Notes: a model not told the origin generated them from the letters alone. A stretch of DNA of 64,000 bases from Roseococcus sp. SYP-B2431 (GCF_004336745.1 NZ_SJXD01000026.1:310001-374000), one strand, 5' to 3'; counted from the first letter of the stretch, positions 24,981 through 34,461 are shown. Made by a program: numbers and translations.

Positions 24981-27409
24981 GGCTATACGAGCGCCTTGGC
25001 GACACCGGATACCACACGACGATCATCAGCAGCTTCGGCGTTGACTTCCAGGCGTTCGAGACGATCGCACTGAGCCGGCTACGCGGCGCCGGCTGCCGAA
25101 ACGTCCTGCTGATCGCCGATTCGGCAATGGTCGGGCTGGCGCTCGACAGTGGTGCGCCTCCACCCCGTTCGGCCGGCACGCACTACTTGGTGGTGAAGGC
25201 GGTGGCGAACGGCGGCGTTTTCCACCCCAAGATCTTCCTCCAACTGGGCCGGAAGGGCGGTCGGATGATCGTTGCCTCGGCGAACGCGACGGGGGCGGGG
25301 CTAGCCGGCAACTTGGAGCTCGCGAGTCTGGTCGAGTGCGGATTGGACGACAGCGGAGAGCAACGCCTCGTCGCGTCGGGTTGGGCGTTTCTGAGCCGCT
25401 TCCTCGACGAGCGGCAGCAGGCGGTGGCTGATAAGTTGGAATGGGCTCGGGCCCGGACACCCTGGCTTCTGCGAGCACGTCCGGCGGAAGGGCTCGAGAC
25501 GCTCGCGGACGGCACACAGGCTGCGTTCATCGCTTCCGGCGCGGCCGAGGGGGTCGGTGCGCGTTTCCTCAGAATGGTAGGCGGTAGGTCCGCAGACCGA
25601 CTGATCGTGATTTCGCCTTATTGGGATGAGGGGCTTGCGGCGCTCAGGCAGCTCCAAAATCGCCTCGACGCGACGGAAACGGCAGCGCTGATCGACACCG
25701 CCCAGGGTCTCTTTCCGACAGCCGCGCTGCGGAACGGGCGCGCGGTCCGGCTGGGCGAGCTCGCGCACTTTGATGAACGACGTTTCCCGAAGCGCAACTC
25801 CCGGTTCGTCCACGCGAAACTGATCGTTGCGACCACCGGCGACACCGATCACGTGCTGGTCGGGAGCGCGAACTGCACTCTGGCCGCTCTGGGGCGCGGA
25901 GACGCCCCCGGCATTAACGAGGAAGCATGCCTCTATCGGCAGGTCCCCGCCGGCCGGGTCTTGAACGAGCTGGGCCTCGGCCTGATCGCAGATGGCGAGA
26001 ACACTGTAGATCCTGCCGACGTCCCCGCCTTCGACCCGGGGGAGACCCTACCGCTTGACGATGCGCGAGCAAGCGATCCAGGGACCTTCGAGGCCGTCTT
26101 CGATCGGCTGCGCTGGTGGCCGTCTTCGCCCAAGCTTGGGGTCGACGTCGCGCACGGATCGGCCCGGATCGAGCTTGTGGGCGATGACGGCGCTGTTTTC
26201 GACGTGCCGTTCGAAGCTGCAGCAGGGGCGGACACGGCGACGCTCGCATTCTCCATCCCCACCGGTGTGGCGCGTCCGAGAGTCGCCCGCATCCGCTTCC
26301 AGGATGGCCGGCGTTCCGGGGCGGCGGTGGTCTCCTGCGTGGGTGAACTGCGGTCAGAGACGCGCGAGCCAATGGGCTCCCGAGGCGAAAGGGCAGCAGC
26401 GGCGCTCGATGACGCGCAGGAAGAGGGCCTCTGGCTGCTCGAGATCCTGGACGATCTCGATGCGGCTGACCGCGGTGCCCAGTCGCCGCCGGACTCCATG
26501 GCGCCGCGAAGGCTTAGGGTCTTGGATCAAGGGACGGGGCAGGCGCAGATGCTGGACTACGCCGCCTTCCTGGCCGGACGACGGCGGCGGGTCGAGCCGG
26601 GCGAGCGGGAGCGGAATAGCCTTGCGGGCAGCGCCTCCTCCCTGGTGCGCGCGTTTCTGAACCGTGCGCTCGGGGTGGCGCTGGCCGGCGCCGAGGCTGA
26701 AAGTGGCCTGGACGATGATAGGGAGATCCTGCGGGCGCTCGACACCGGTGACGAGGTTGCCGACGGCGCCTCCGCAATTGAGGCTGGGCTCGAGGCCGGG
26801 CAGGCGGTGGGGCCGCGCGCAAAGACCCCGCATCCGGCTCTGCGCCGACTGGCCGACGCACGGGCCTTCGGCGATGCCGTGACCGCCTTCGGCAAGCGCA
26901 TGGCTGATGCGAAGGAGATCGGCTCAAAGGACATCCTCCGGCTTCGTGCCCTCCTGACGGCGATCGCGATTGCTGGCTTCGGTGAGGCGACGCGGAAACC
27001 GACTACGGTTCAAGTGCTACCCACGTCGGCAAATGGCTCCGCGGAGACGTGGCCGCGGCTCATCGGGCGCACACTGAATACCTTCTTCGGCGGACGTGAC
27101 CCTGCGGTGCGGCGGCTGGAGCTCGAGGCGTTCCACGACCGGTTGCCGACCGACCTATTGGAAACCTGGGCGACGTGCGTATGGGCCGGCGAGATGGCCT
27201 TGGCGGCGTCGCGTCGTGCGCCGCCACTGGCATCACTTGCGCCCATTCTGCAGCGCCTCGTCGAGCAGATGAACCTGTGGGTCGCGCTGACTCCCGATGA
27301 GCGTTCTTCGAGTGAATTCGTTGCTGTCCTCGAGGCCCTGGACGACCGGTTCCAAGCGCGTCTGGGTTTCAGCCAGTCAAACTTGGCTCCCATTGCAGTC
27401 GCAACCTGA
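24977..27409 (+). CDS. Two-HKD phospholipase D-like protein, putative nuclease effector
   Basis: The 810-residue protein has two PLD-type motifs in one chain. FHPKIFL (H83, K85) is followed by ASAN at 100-103, and VHAKLIV (H279, K281) by VGSAN ending at 299. The spacing and SxN ending match nuclease-type HKD domains (BfiI- and Nuc-like) rather than lipid enzymes, and the Asp of the full HxKxxxxD is not conserved. A beta-rich middle and a helical C-terminal half without recognised domains follow. PLD-fold proteins occur in DISARM and other defence systems. Here it is the last gene of the island and is coupled to the unknown 532-aa gene. Confidence 0.75.
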   Translation: MRLYERLGDTGYHTTIISSFGVDFQAFETIALSRLRGAGCRNVLLIADSAMVGLALDSGAPPPRSAGTHYLVVKAVANGGVFHPKIFLQLGRKGGRMIVASANATGAGLAGNLELASLVECGLDDSGEQRLVASGWAFLSRFLDERQQAVADKLEWARARTPWLLRARPAEGLETLADGTQAAFIASGAAEGVGARFLRMVGGRSADRLIVISPYWDEGLAALRQLQNRLDATETAALIDTAQGLFPTAALRNGRAVRLGELAHFDERRFPKRNSRFVHAKLIVATTGDTDHVLVGSANCTLAALGRGDAPGINEEACLYRQVPAGRVLNELGLGLIADGENTVDPADVPAFDPGETLPLDDARASDPGTFEAVFDRLRWWPSSPKLGVDVAHGSARIELVGDDGAVFDVPFEAAAGADTATLAFSIPTGVARPRVARIRFQDGRRSGAAVVSCVGELRSETREPMGSRGERAAAALDDAQEEGLWLLEILDDLDAADRGAQSPPDSMAPRRLRVLDQGTGQAQMLDYAAFLAGRRRRVEPGERERNSLAGSASSLVRAFLNRALGVALAGAEAESGLDDDREILRALDTGDEVADGASAIEAGLEAGQAVGPRAKTPHPALRRLADARAFGDAVTAFGKRMADAKEIGSKDILRLRALLTAIAIAGFGEATRKPTTVQVLPTSANGSAETWPRLIGRTLNTFFGGRDPAVRRLELEAFHDRLPTDLLETWATCVWAGEMALAASRRAPPLASLAPILQRLVEQMNLWVALTPDERSSSEFVAVLEALDDRFQARLGFSQSNLAPIAVAT

Positions 27410-27686
27410 TCCGTACCGAAGTGTTCGCTCTCGAAGTACGGAATTCGGGCAAGTGGGGTTCGAACCGGCGCAAGTACCGACCGCGCTGAAACCGGCCTTT
27501 GGCCTAGGCTTTTGAGTTCCGTACGAAAACGGCCAAGTCAGGAGGTCCGGAGAGAATTGGCCTCCGGAGAGCGAAATTCGGGCATCCCCAGGCCGGGCCA
27601 GTCAACAGGTCTGCCCCGAAAATCCCAGGAAACCTGCCACTCAGTGCGGCGCTCGGTCAGGCGGAGAGCACGGCTCGTATGGGAAC

Positions 27687-27776
27687 TGGCGGACAGGGTG
27701 GGATTCGAACCCACGGTAGGCTTGCACCTACTCCGGTTTTCGAGACCGGCGCGATCGACCACTCCGCCACCTGTCC
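27687..27776 (-). tRNA. tRNA-Ser(CGA)
   Basis: Read on the minus strand, the 90-nt gene begins GGACAGG at 27776 and ends CCTGTCC-G-CCA at 27687, with the acceptor stem pairing fully and CCA encoded. The anticodon stem CCGGT/ACCGG encloses the loop CTCGAAA, giving anticodon CGA (Ser, UCG). A long variable arm (GTAGGTGCAAGCCTAC) and a T-arm with GGTTCGAATCC confirm a class II serine tRNA. Its 3' end faces the restriction island. Confidence 0.95.
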
Positions 27777-27835
27777 TGGCCGGCGCGCCGTATAGGCCGA
27801 GGTCGCTTCTTGTGCAACGGGGGCGGCAAGACGAC

Positions 27836-27865
27836 TTGACTCAAACCCGCCCTCCCCCCTAAACG
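27836..27865 (+). promoter_or_regulatory. Possible promoter for rplU-rpmA
   Basis: TTGACT (27836-27841) and a weak -10-like TAAACG (27860-27865) are 18 bases apart, about 130 bases upstream of rplU and divergent from tRNA-Ser. The -35 is good and the -10 poor, so this is tentative. Confidence 0.3.
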
Positions 27866-27994
27866 GCCCCTCCCGGGCGGCGCATGCGTGTCGCCCGAGG
27901 TCGTTCTTGGGGGGCCCTCCTCCCCGCAGGCGGCCGAAATCTTTCAAGTTTCACGGGCAGTTCGCTCTCGCGGGCCGCCTCAAGGACGCGTGTG

Positions 27995-28309
27995 ATGACC
28001 TTCGCAGTGATCCGTACCGGCGGAAAACAGTACCGGGTGACGCCGAATGCGGTGCTCGTCGTCGAGAAGCTCGAGGCCGACCCCGGCTCGACCGTCACCT
28101 TCCATGAGGTGCTGGCCCTGGGCGGCGAGGCCGGGCTGCAGCTCGGCGCGCCGACCGTGCCGGGCGCGTCCGTCACCGCGACGGTGATCGACCAGAACCG
28201 CGGCGACAAGGTGCTGATCCTCAAGAAGCGCCGCCGCAAGAACAGCCGCCGCAAGCGTGGCCACAAGCAGATGCAGACCGTTCTGCGCATCGCCACCATC
28301 GCGGCGTAA
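27995..28309 (+). CDS. rplU: 50S ribosomal protein L21
   Basis: The 104-residue protein begins [15 protein letters not shown], the L21 signature, and carries the conserved C-terminal [21 protein letters not shown] motif that binds 23S rRNA. Length matches the family (about 103). An AAGGA element precedes the ATG at 27995; the longer in-frame upstream sequence is non-conserved. It is followed after 13 bases by rpmA, the standard order. Confidence 0.97.
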   Translation: MTFAVIRTGGKQYRVTPNAVLVVEKLEADPGSTVTFHEVLALGGEAGLQLGAPTVPGASVTATVIDQNRGDKVLILKKRRRKNSRRKRGHKQMQTVLRIATIAA

Positions 28310-28322
28310 GGAGCACTCTCAG

Positions 28323-28592
28323 ATGGCACATAAAAAGGCAGGCGGCTCCTCGCGCAACGGGCGTGACTCCCCCGGCCAGCGGCTTGGCGTGAAGAAGTTC
28401 GGCGGCGAGCACGTGCTGGCCGGCAACATCCTCGTCAAGCAGCGCGGCACGAAGATGAAGCCGGGCCGCAATGTCGGCCTGGGCCGCGACCACACGATCT
28501 TCTCGCTGGTCGAGGGGCACGTGAAGTTCGAGCGGAAGGCCGAGGACCGCGTCCACGTCTCCGTCGAGCCCATCAAGATGGCCGCCGAGTAA
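28323..28592 (+). CDS. rpmA: 50S ribosomal protein L27
   Basis: The 89-residue product begins [20 protein letters not shown], the L27 N-terminus that reaches the peptidyl-transferase centre. [21 protein letters not shown] follows. A good GGAG element lies upstream of the ATG. The order rplU-rpmA-obgE is the widely conserved ribosome-assembly cluster, although a strong hairpin separates rpmA from obgE here. Confidence 0.97.
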   Translation: MAHKKAGGSSRNGRDSPGQRLGVKKFGGEHVLAGNILVKQRGTKMKPGRNVGLGRDHTIFSLVEGHVKFERKAEDRVHVSVEPIKMAAE

Positions 28593-28621
28593 GACTGCGC
28601 TTCCTCAGCAAGTGCGGCAGC

Positions 28622-28645
28622 GGGGGCCCCAAAGGCCCCCGTTTT
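28622..28645 (+). terminator. Rho-independent terminator after rpmA
   Basis: GGGGGCC (28622-28628) pairs with GGCCCCC (28634-28640) around a five-base loop, followed by GTTTT. A second GGGCCCCCGTTTT just downstream could extend or duplicate it. It would attenuate read-through into obgE, giving ribosomal protein genes higher expression. Confidence 0.7.
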
Positions 28646-28669
28646 GCTTGGGCCCCCGTTTTCGTTTGA

Positions 28670-29671
<1,002 letters not shown>

Positions 29672-29752
29672 CTCCGAAGGGCCCGTTCCCCCTTCTGCGC
29701 CAGGTCCTTCCCGGCTTGCGGGCCAGAGGTCGACCGGCCAGATTTGGTCGCG

Positions 29753-30406
29753 ATGCAACCGATCTGCCTGACCTTCGACAACGGGCCGGAGCCGGAGACG
29801 ACGCCCGGCGTGCTCGACGTGCTGGCGCGCCGCGGATTGGCCGCGACCTTCTTCGTCATCGGCGGGAAGTTGCGCGCGCCGGGGGCCTTCGCCCTCGCCG
29901 AGCGCGCCCGGGCCGAGGGACATCGCATCGGCAACCATACCCTGACCCACGGCGCCCCGCTCGGCGGCCGCGGCGCGGCGGACTCCGTGCACGAGATCGC
30001 CGGCGCCGATGCCCTGATGGGCGCGCTGCACGGGCCGGAGCGGCTGTTCCGCCCGAACGGCGGCGGCGGCAGACTCGGGCCGCATCTGCTGAACGCGGCG
30101 GCGCTGCGGCATCTGGAGGCGCATCGGCATACGGTCGTGCTGTGGAATGCCGTGCCCGGCGACTTCCGCGACCCGGAGGGCTGGCCGGCGACAGCCTGGG
30201 CGATGATCGACGAAGCCGAGCAGCCGGTGCTGCTGGTGCTGCACGACAAGCCGAACGGCGCCATGCGGCATCTCGACCGCTTCCTCGGCCGCCTGCTGGA
30301 TGCAGGCGCCGTCTTCACCCAGGAGCCACCCGATTGCTGCGTGCCGTTGCGCCGCGGCGTCGGTCGGGGCGATATCGCCCGCTACGTGACAAGGGAAACG
30401 ACATGA
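29753..30406 (+). CDS. Polysaccharide deacetylase-like protein (NodB fold) with variant motif
   Basis: The 217-residue protein has the NodB layout. Motif 1 reads TFDNGPEP (canonical TFDDGP, so one metal-site Asp is Asn). Motif 2 is HRIGNHTLTH (HxxxH), motif 3 RPNGGG, and a late VLLVLHDKPNG supplies the H-D pair. There is no signal peptide, so it is probably cytoplasmic. The start ATG 29753 (MQPICLTF) is preferred to a TTG at 29744. It overlaps the downstream Bug gene (ATGA). Substrate unknown; the Asn substitution may reduce or change metal binding. Confidence 0.75.
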   Translation: MQPICLTFDNGPEPETTPGVLDVLARRGLAATFFVIGGKLRAPGAFALAERARAEGHRIGNHTLTHGAPLGGRGAADSVHEIAGADALMGALHGPERLFRPNGGGGRLGPHLLNAAALRHLEAHRHTVVLWNAVPGDFRDPEGWPATAWAMIDEAEQPVLLVLHDKPNGAMRHLDRFLGRLLDAGAVFTQEPPDCCVPLRRGVGRGDIARYVTRETT

Positions 30407-31371
30407 ACCACCTCACCCGTCGCAGCCTGCTGAGCGGCATGGCGCTCCTGCCGGCGGCCGCCGCGGCGCAGCCCGCCGGCTGGCCGGACCGTCCCGTGCG
30501 GCTCATCGTGCCCTTCCCGGCCGGCACCACGACGGACACGCTCGGCCGGCTGCTGGGCAACTTCCTCTCGGCGCAGCTCGGCCAGCCGGTGGTCGTGGAC
30601 AACCGTTCCGGCGCTGGCGGCAGCGTCGGCGCAGCCTCGGTGGCCCGGGCCGCGCCGGATGGGCTGAACATCCTGCTCGGCACGATCGGCACCCATGCCG
30701 TGAATCCGAACCTGGTCCGCGAGATCGGCTACGATCCCGTGCGCGACTTTGCGCCGATCTCCACCTATGTGCAGACGCCGGTCGTGCTCGGCGTGCGACC
30801 GGGGCTGGGCGTCTCCAGCGTGGCGGAGCTGGTGGCGCTCGGGAAGCGGCGCAACCTGACCTTCGCCTCGGCCGGCATCGGCACCACGGGCCACCTCTCC
30901 CAGGCCATGTTCAACCTGCGCGGCGGCGTCGACAGCACCCATGTCCCCTATCGCGACGGCGGGCGGGCGGTGACCGACCTGATCTCCGGCCAGGTGGACG
31001 CGATGTTCTACCACCCGCTCGGCTTCCTGCCGCATATCCAGGCCGGCACGCTCCGCCCGCTAGCGGTGACCGGGCGCGCGCGCAGCCTCGTCCTGCCGGA
31101 GGTGCCGGTGATGGCCGAGGCGGGGCTCGCCGACTTCGTCGTGGAGGGCTGGTGGGCGATCTACGCCCCGGCCGGCACGCCAGGGGCGATCGTCACGCGG
31201 CTGAACGCGCTGGTGAACGCGGCGCTGGCCGATCGCGAGACCGCCGAGGCGCTGCGCCGCCAGGGCGTGCAGGCGATGGGCGGGACGGCGGATGCGCTGG
31301 CGGAGCTGACGCGGAACGAGGTGACGACCTGGCGCGAGGTGATCCGCGCGGCGGGAATCACGGCGGACTGA
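30403..31371 (+). CDS. Bug/TctC-family periplasmic solute-binding protein
   Basis: The 322-residue protein has a Tat-like signal peptide (MNHLTRRSLLSGMALLPAAAAAQPA). The Bug fold follows, with WPDRPVRLIVPFPAGTTTDTLGR, VVVDNRSGAGGSVGA, FAPISTY and HVPYRDGGRAVTDLISGQVDAMF. Such proteins bind carboxylates or similar small acids in the periplasm, with or without a tripartite tricarboxylate transporter; no TctA/B genes are adjacent. ATG 30403 overlaps the deacetylase stop, so the two genes are coupled. Confidence 0.93.
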   Translation: MNHLTRRSLLSGMALLPAAAAAQPAGWPDRPVRLIVPFPAGTTTDTLGRLLGNFLSAQLGQPVVVDNRSGAGGSVGAASVARAAPDGLNILLGTIGTHAVNPNLVREIGYDPVRDFAPISTYVQTPVVLGVRPGLGVSSVAELVALGKRRNLTFASAGIGTTGHLSQAMFNLRGGVDSTHVPYRDGGRAVTDLISGQVDAMFYHPLGFLPHIQAGTLRPLAVTGRARSLVLPEVPVMAEAGLADFVVEGWWAIYAPAGTPGAIVTRLNALVNAALADRETAEALRRQGVQAMGGTADALAELTRNEVTTWREVIRAAGITAD

Positions 31372-31379
31372 GGGTCAGG

Positions 31380-31406
31380 CCGGGAGGCCGACCCTGGCCT
31401 CCCCGG
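31380..31406 (+). terminator. Hairpin after the Bug gene
   Basis: CCGGGAGGCC (31380-31389) and GGCCTCCCCGG (31396-31406) form a stable stem with a six-base loop nine bases after the stop codon. No T tract follows, so it may be a Rho-independent-like or 3'-end-stabilising structure. Confidence 0.45.
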
Positions 31407-31547
31407 GCTGGCCTCGCGGTTCGGCGCGGCGACGCTTCCCGGGTCGGCCGACGGAAAGTGCCGCATGCGGCCAAGGAATGGCCCGGCTGAGCGGAGCGAT
31501 GCCGAACCCGCGCGATGGGTTGGTGGGCGGCATCGCGCCAAGCAAAA

Positions 31548-31592
31548 TGGCGCGCCCTGGTGGATTCGAACCACCGGCCTGAAGCTTAGAAG
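31548..31592. repeat. attL: 45-bp copy of the tRNA-Arg 3' part
   Basis: The sequence is identical to 50202-50246 over 45 bases, from the anticodon loop to the CCA end of tRNA-Arg on the complementary strand, and then diverges. It lacks the 5' half of the tRNA and so is not a functional gene. This is the displaced end created by integration. Confidence 0.93.
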
Positions 31593-31722
31593 TCGTCTGG
31601 GCCAAGCCGACGTTGCGGACCCGGAAGCGACGTAATCCGCCAAATAGCTTGCGTTCCGGCGAGTGGCCCGAATATTTTTCCGACGCGGCCCGCCATAAGG
31701 TGCCATGCGGACCCACTCGCCG

Positions 31723-31744
31723 GGTCCGCTAGGGGTCCGCAAAA
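31723..31744. repeat. Paired GGTCCGC repeats near attL (candidate integrase arm sites)
   Basis: GGTCCGCTAGGGGTCCGCAAAA contains two GGTCCGC units 12 bases apart, about 130 bases inside attL and 29 bases before the integrase ATG. The same arrangement recurs inside attR at 50127-50163. Matching repeats at both ends are typical of arm-type integrase sites; overlap with the int promoter would allow autoregulation. Confidence 0.55.
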
Positions 31745-31772
31745 TCGCTGAGTCGGAAAAGCTTCAGGCCAC

Positions 31773-33143
31773 ATGCCCAGGTTCACAGACCGCTTCATCT
31801 CGTCGTTCGCGCCGATCCCGCCCGCGAAGGATCGGCTTGCCTTCGATACCGAATGCCGCGGCCTTGGCATCAGGGCGTCGTCGAGCGGCAACAAGACGTT
31901 CCTGGTTCAATGGACCGATGCCGCGACGGGCAGGAAGGTCCGCGAACCTCTCGGGGCGTGGGGTGCGCTGACGATCGAAAAGGCACGCGAGGCGGCGAGG
32001 ATCAGGCTCGGCCGCCTGGCCGCGGGCTTCGACCCGAAAGCCGAGCGCGATGCGAAGCGGGCCGAAGATGCACGTCAGCGCGCCGACGCAGAGACGGCCA
32101 GGAAGGAAGCGGCCTTCACGCTCGAAGTGCTCATTTCTGAATGGGAGCGGCTGCACCTCGCCGCCCGCCGGGCCAGCTACGCCACTCGCGCGCCGCGGAC
32201 CCTGCGCCTCGCCTTTGCGGAACATCTGGATAAGCCAGCCTCCCACCTGGCTCACGGGGATGCTCTCGCGGCGATCGATGATCGCGTTGCGGACGGGCAG
32301 CCGAACGCGGCGCGACTGATTCTGACCGCCGGCCGAGCCTGCTATGGCTGGGCCGTGAAGCGGCGTCGGCTCGCCCTCAACCCCTTCGCCGGGTTACCTC
32401 CCATCGAGGGCGCCTACGTCCAGCGAGAGCGGTTCCTGGACGATGCTGAGGTAGGTGAGGTCTGGCGGGCTGCCGGCACCCTCCCCTCGCCCCACGGACC
32501 TTTGGTGAGGTTCCTGCTGCTCACTCTGGCGCGCCGCGATGAAGCGGGTAGCATGGTTTGGGGAGAGCTCACGCCGGATCTCTCGAAATGGGCGCAGCCG
32601 GCAGCGCGAACCAAGAACGGCCGCGCGCATCTGGTCCAACTCTCTCCGCCCGCGCGGGCTATCCTACGTGACCAAATGGGCGCGAAGCCGAAGGGTGATC
32701 TTCCTCCCCTTCCCCCGGCCGATCGCTTGGTCTTCGGCATCAACGGCTCGGACGCCGTTCCACCCCAGCCGATCACGTCGCAGTCGTGGATGAAGCGCAA
32801 CATGGAGAAGGCCATCGGGGCCGAACGGGCAAAGCGGGCCGAGGTGACCGGGGAGGCGCCGGAGCCGATGCCGGCGTGGGTTTTCCATGATTTCCGGCGC
32901 ACGGGCGTCACGTGGCTCGCTGGCGCCGGCTTCCCGCCGCACGTCGCAGACCGGCTGCTGAACCACGTGCAGGGAACGATCCGCGGCGTTGCGGCTATCT
33001 ACCAGCGCAACGAGTTCCTGGCCGAACGGAAGGCTGCTCTCGACGCCTGGGCCGAGCACGTCATGGCGTGCGCTGAGCGTCGGGGGACGCCGGTGAAGGT
33101 CGCGAGCCTCGACCGCGAGAGGAAGCGGCGGCGAGTACCGTGA
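31773..33143 (+). CDS. P4-type tyrosine integrase
   Basis: The 456-residue protein begins with the DUF4102-like arm-binding domain (DRLAFDTECRGLGIRASSSG, LGAWGALTIEKAREAA). A central SAM-like domain follows, then the catalytic domain. All catalytic residues are recognisable: Arg in LTLARRDEAGSM, Lys in TKNGRAHLVQLS, HDFRRTGVTWLAGAG (HxxR), LLNHVQG (His) and AIYQR (Tyr). This class integrates islands and satellites into tRNA 3' ends, matching the tRNA-Arg repeats. The reading frame is intact. Confidence 0.95.
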   Translation: MPRFTDRFISSFAPIPPAKDRLAFDTECRGLGIRASSSGNKTFLVQWTDAATGRKVREPLGAWGALTIEKAREAARIRLGRLAAGFDPKAERDAKRAEDARQRADAETARKEAAFTLEVLISEWERLHLAARRASYATRAPRTLRLAFAEHLDKPASHLAHGDALAAIDDRVADGQPNAARLILTAGRACYGWAVKRRRLALNPFAGLPPIEGAYVQRERFLDDAEVGEVWRAAGTLPSPHGPLVRFLLLTLARRDEAGSMVWGELTPDLSKWAQPAARTKNGRAHLVQLSPPARAILRDQMGAKPKGDLPPLPPADRLVFGINGSDAVPPQPITSQSWMKRNMEKAIGAERAKRAEVTGEAPEPMPAWVFHDFRRTGVTWLAGAGFPPHVADRLLNHVQGTIRGVAAIYQRNEFLAERKAALDAWAEHVMACAERRGTPVKVASLDRERKRRRVP

Positions 33144-33444
33144 GACGCGCCGCGTCGTGGCGGGGATCGGAGCCTCTAGGCTGCGAGCCGCTGGGCGGGG
33201 ATGGCGTGCATCCCTCGGCGGCGGGGTATCGGAGGTGGTGGCGGGATGTGCGACCGGGGTGATCCGGCGCATTCCTCTTAGATAGAGAGCTCGGCGGGGG
33301 GGGCCTCGCATTATCACGAAGCATGCCAGGGCAACCCAAAGGACGCTTGAGGTTTCTTCGAAGATGCCATCATAGTGGTGGCACGAGGCCCGGGAGGGCC
33401 CGGGCGGCGCCTGAGGGAGCCCCCCGGGACGGGCCAGGGAGCCG
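33144..33444. other. Intergenic region after the integrase (no gene seen)
   Basis: The 301 bases show no supported gene. A GC-rich dyad, GGCCCGGGAGGGCCCGG near 33388-33404, is the only clear structure and could end integrase transcription, though no T tract follows. Composition is a mixture of G-runs and short AT-rich stretches. Confidence 0.45.
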
Positions 33445-33678
33445 ATGATGCGAGTCTATCAGAAGAGGATGATCGCGTCGTTCGACGAGAACGGCGCGCT
33501 GGTTCGTCGCCGCCGCCGCGATACTTGGCTGGGGGCGTTCGCGGACGCTTTTGCCCCTTCCCGCGGTCCAGCGCCAGTTATGCCCCCGGGGGCGGCGAGT
33601 GCTCTCGGCTGGATCCGCACGGGGAACGCCATGAAAAGGTCGATGGCCAAGCGCGTAACCAAAAAGTATGACTGGTAG
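33445..33678 (+). CDS. Small basic hypothetical protein (77 aa)
   Basis: The 77-residue protein is strongly basic at both ends (RRRRRDTW near residue 22, MKRSMAKRVTKKYDW at the end), with a Pro/Ala-rich middle. A GGGAGCC element precedes two ATG codons (33445, 33448). It overlaps the next gene by 11 bases, supporting expression. No family recognised; such small basic proteins are common in islands. Confidence 0.45.
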   Translation: MMRVYQKRMIASFDENGALVRRRRRDTWLGAFADAFAPSRGPAPVMPPGAASALGWIRTGNAMKRSMAKRVTKKYDW

Positions 33679-34120
33679 GGAAGCAACGCCAGCGCGACCG
33701 ACTAGGGCGCCGGACCTGAATCTCCCGCCGATTGAGCCAGATCTGCTCAGGCCGAATGAAGCGGCCCCGCCGACCAAGGAGTCGGTGAGGGAAATGCGCG
33801 CCTACGCCTTCGCCGGGCCCATGCCTGATCCCCTGACGATGAGGGGGTATGACGCTGTCGTTCCCGGCTCAGCGAAAACGATTATCGACAACTTCACCGC
33901 CGATGCTCAGCACGTCCGAGACATGGAGCGCCGGTCTCTAGAGCAGGATGCTTGGGAGGGTAAGGCCTCCCGCCTGACCGCTATAGTTGTGCCTGTTTCA
34001 GGGGTCGCCTTGGCGGTTTTTGCTGGCTGGCTCCTGAATTCGCCAGGAGCCTTCGTTGGCGGTTCGGTTGCAGCTCTGGGTGGCCCCTTAATGGCCGCAA
34101 TTCTGAAACGATCTGAATAG
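33668..34120 (+). CDS. DUF2335-like membrane protein
   Basis: The 150-residue protein has a soluble N-terminal region. The DUF2335-like motif YDAVVPGSAKTIIDNFTADAQHVRDMERRSLEQDAWEGKASRL follows. Two close hydrophobic segments near the C-terminus (IVVPVSGVALAVFAGWLL and FVGGSVAALGGPLMAAIL) form a membrane hairpin. DUF2335 proteins are small inner-membrane proteins of unknown function, frequent in mobile elements. A terminator follows 16 bases after the stop. Confidence 0.75.
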   Translation: MTGREATPARPTRAPDLNLPPIEPDLLRPNEAAPPTKESVREMRAYAFAGPMPDPLTMRGYDAVVPGSAKTIIDNFTADAQHVRDMERRSLEQDAWEGKASRLTAIVVPVSGVALAVFAGWLLNSPGAFVGGSVAALGGPLMAAILKRSE

Positions 34121-34135
34121 CCACCCGCCACGACG

Positions 34136-34167
34136 CCCGGCCGGGGAGCCCCGCGCCGGGTTTTTTT
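34136..34167 (+). terminator. Rho-independent terminator after the DUF2335 gene
   Basis: CCCGGC (34136-34141) pairs with GCCGGG (34155-34160), with an inner GGGG/CCCC stem, followed by seven T residues. It is one of the clearest terminators in the window. Confidence 0.85.
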
Positions 34168-34224
34168 ACAAAAAAAACTTACCAATGTTTGAAGTATATG
34201 CGCTCAACGGCTGTAGGGCAGCGC

Positions 34225-34461
34225 ATGACCCGATTTTACTTCCACGTGTACGATGACGAAATCACCATGGACAGCGAGGGGGAGTCGTTCTCATCCGCTT
34301 CTCTCGCTCGGTCCCACGCGATCGAAGCGATCCGGTGCATGGCGGCCGCGAACGTCTCCGCCGGCCATCTGACGGGAAGTCATCGGATCGAGATTTCGGA
34401 AGCCGGTGTCGAAGGGGTCCAGACCGTCCGATTCGATGAGGCCATCACGATCAGGCCCTAG
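34225..34461 (+). CDS. DUF6894 family small protein
   Basis: The 78-residue product begins MTRFYFHVYDDEITMDSEGE and contains ASLARSHAIEAIRCMAA, the usual DUF6894 pattern in which a beta hairpin precedes a helix. A C-terminal strand is near VRFDEAITI. The function of the family is unknown; these proteins are abundant in Rhizobiales and Acetobacteraceae. The start at 34225 was chosen by family alignment over an upstream in-frame ATG at 34189. A second member lies convergent to it 46 bases downstream. Confidence 0.7.
   Translation: MTRFYFHVYDDEITMDSEGESFSSASLARSHAIEAIRCMAAANVSAGHLTGSHRIEISEAGVEGVQTVRFDEAITIRP

Larger units (their letters stand above)
14343..27409 (+). other. Restriction / defence island
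   Basis: Seven consecutive plus-strand genes with short gaps or overlaps form this block: a DUF4258-like gene, a degenerate M-S fusion, hsdM (frameshifted), hsdS, hsdR, an unknown 532-aa gene and an HKD-motif gene. It lies between the serine-recombinase element and tRNA-Ser. No integrase belongs to it and no flanking repeats were seen. It may therefore be cargo of the left element or an independently acquired block. Confidence 0.6.

Noticed and set aside
27412-27686. Attachment site for the restriction island in tRNA-Ser
   Set aside because: A weak T-arm-like match (GGGGTTCGAACC near 27455) is seen, but no long direct repeat of the tRNA end occurs on the far side of the island and no integrase belongs to it.
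31548-31592. A second tRNA-Arg gene at the island's left end
   Set aside because: Only the 3' 45 bases are present and sequence diverges before the 5' half, so it is the attachment-site copy.
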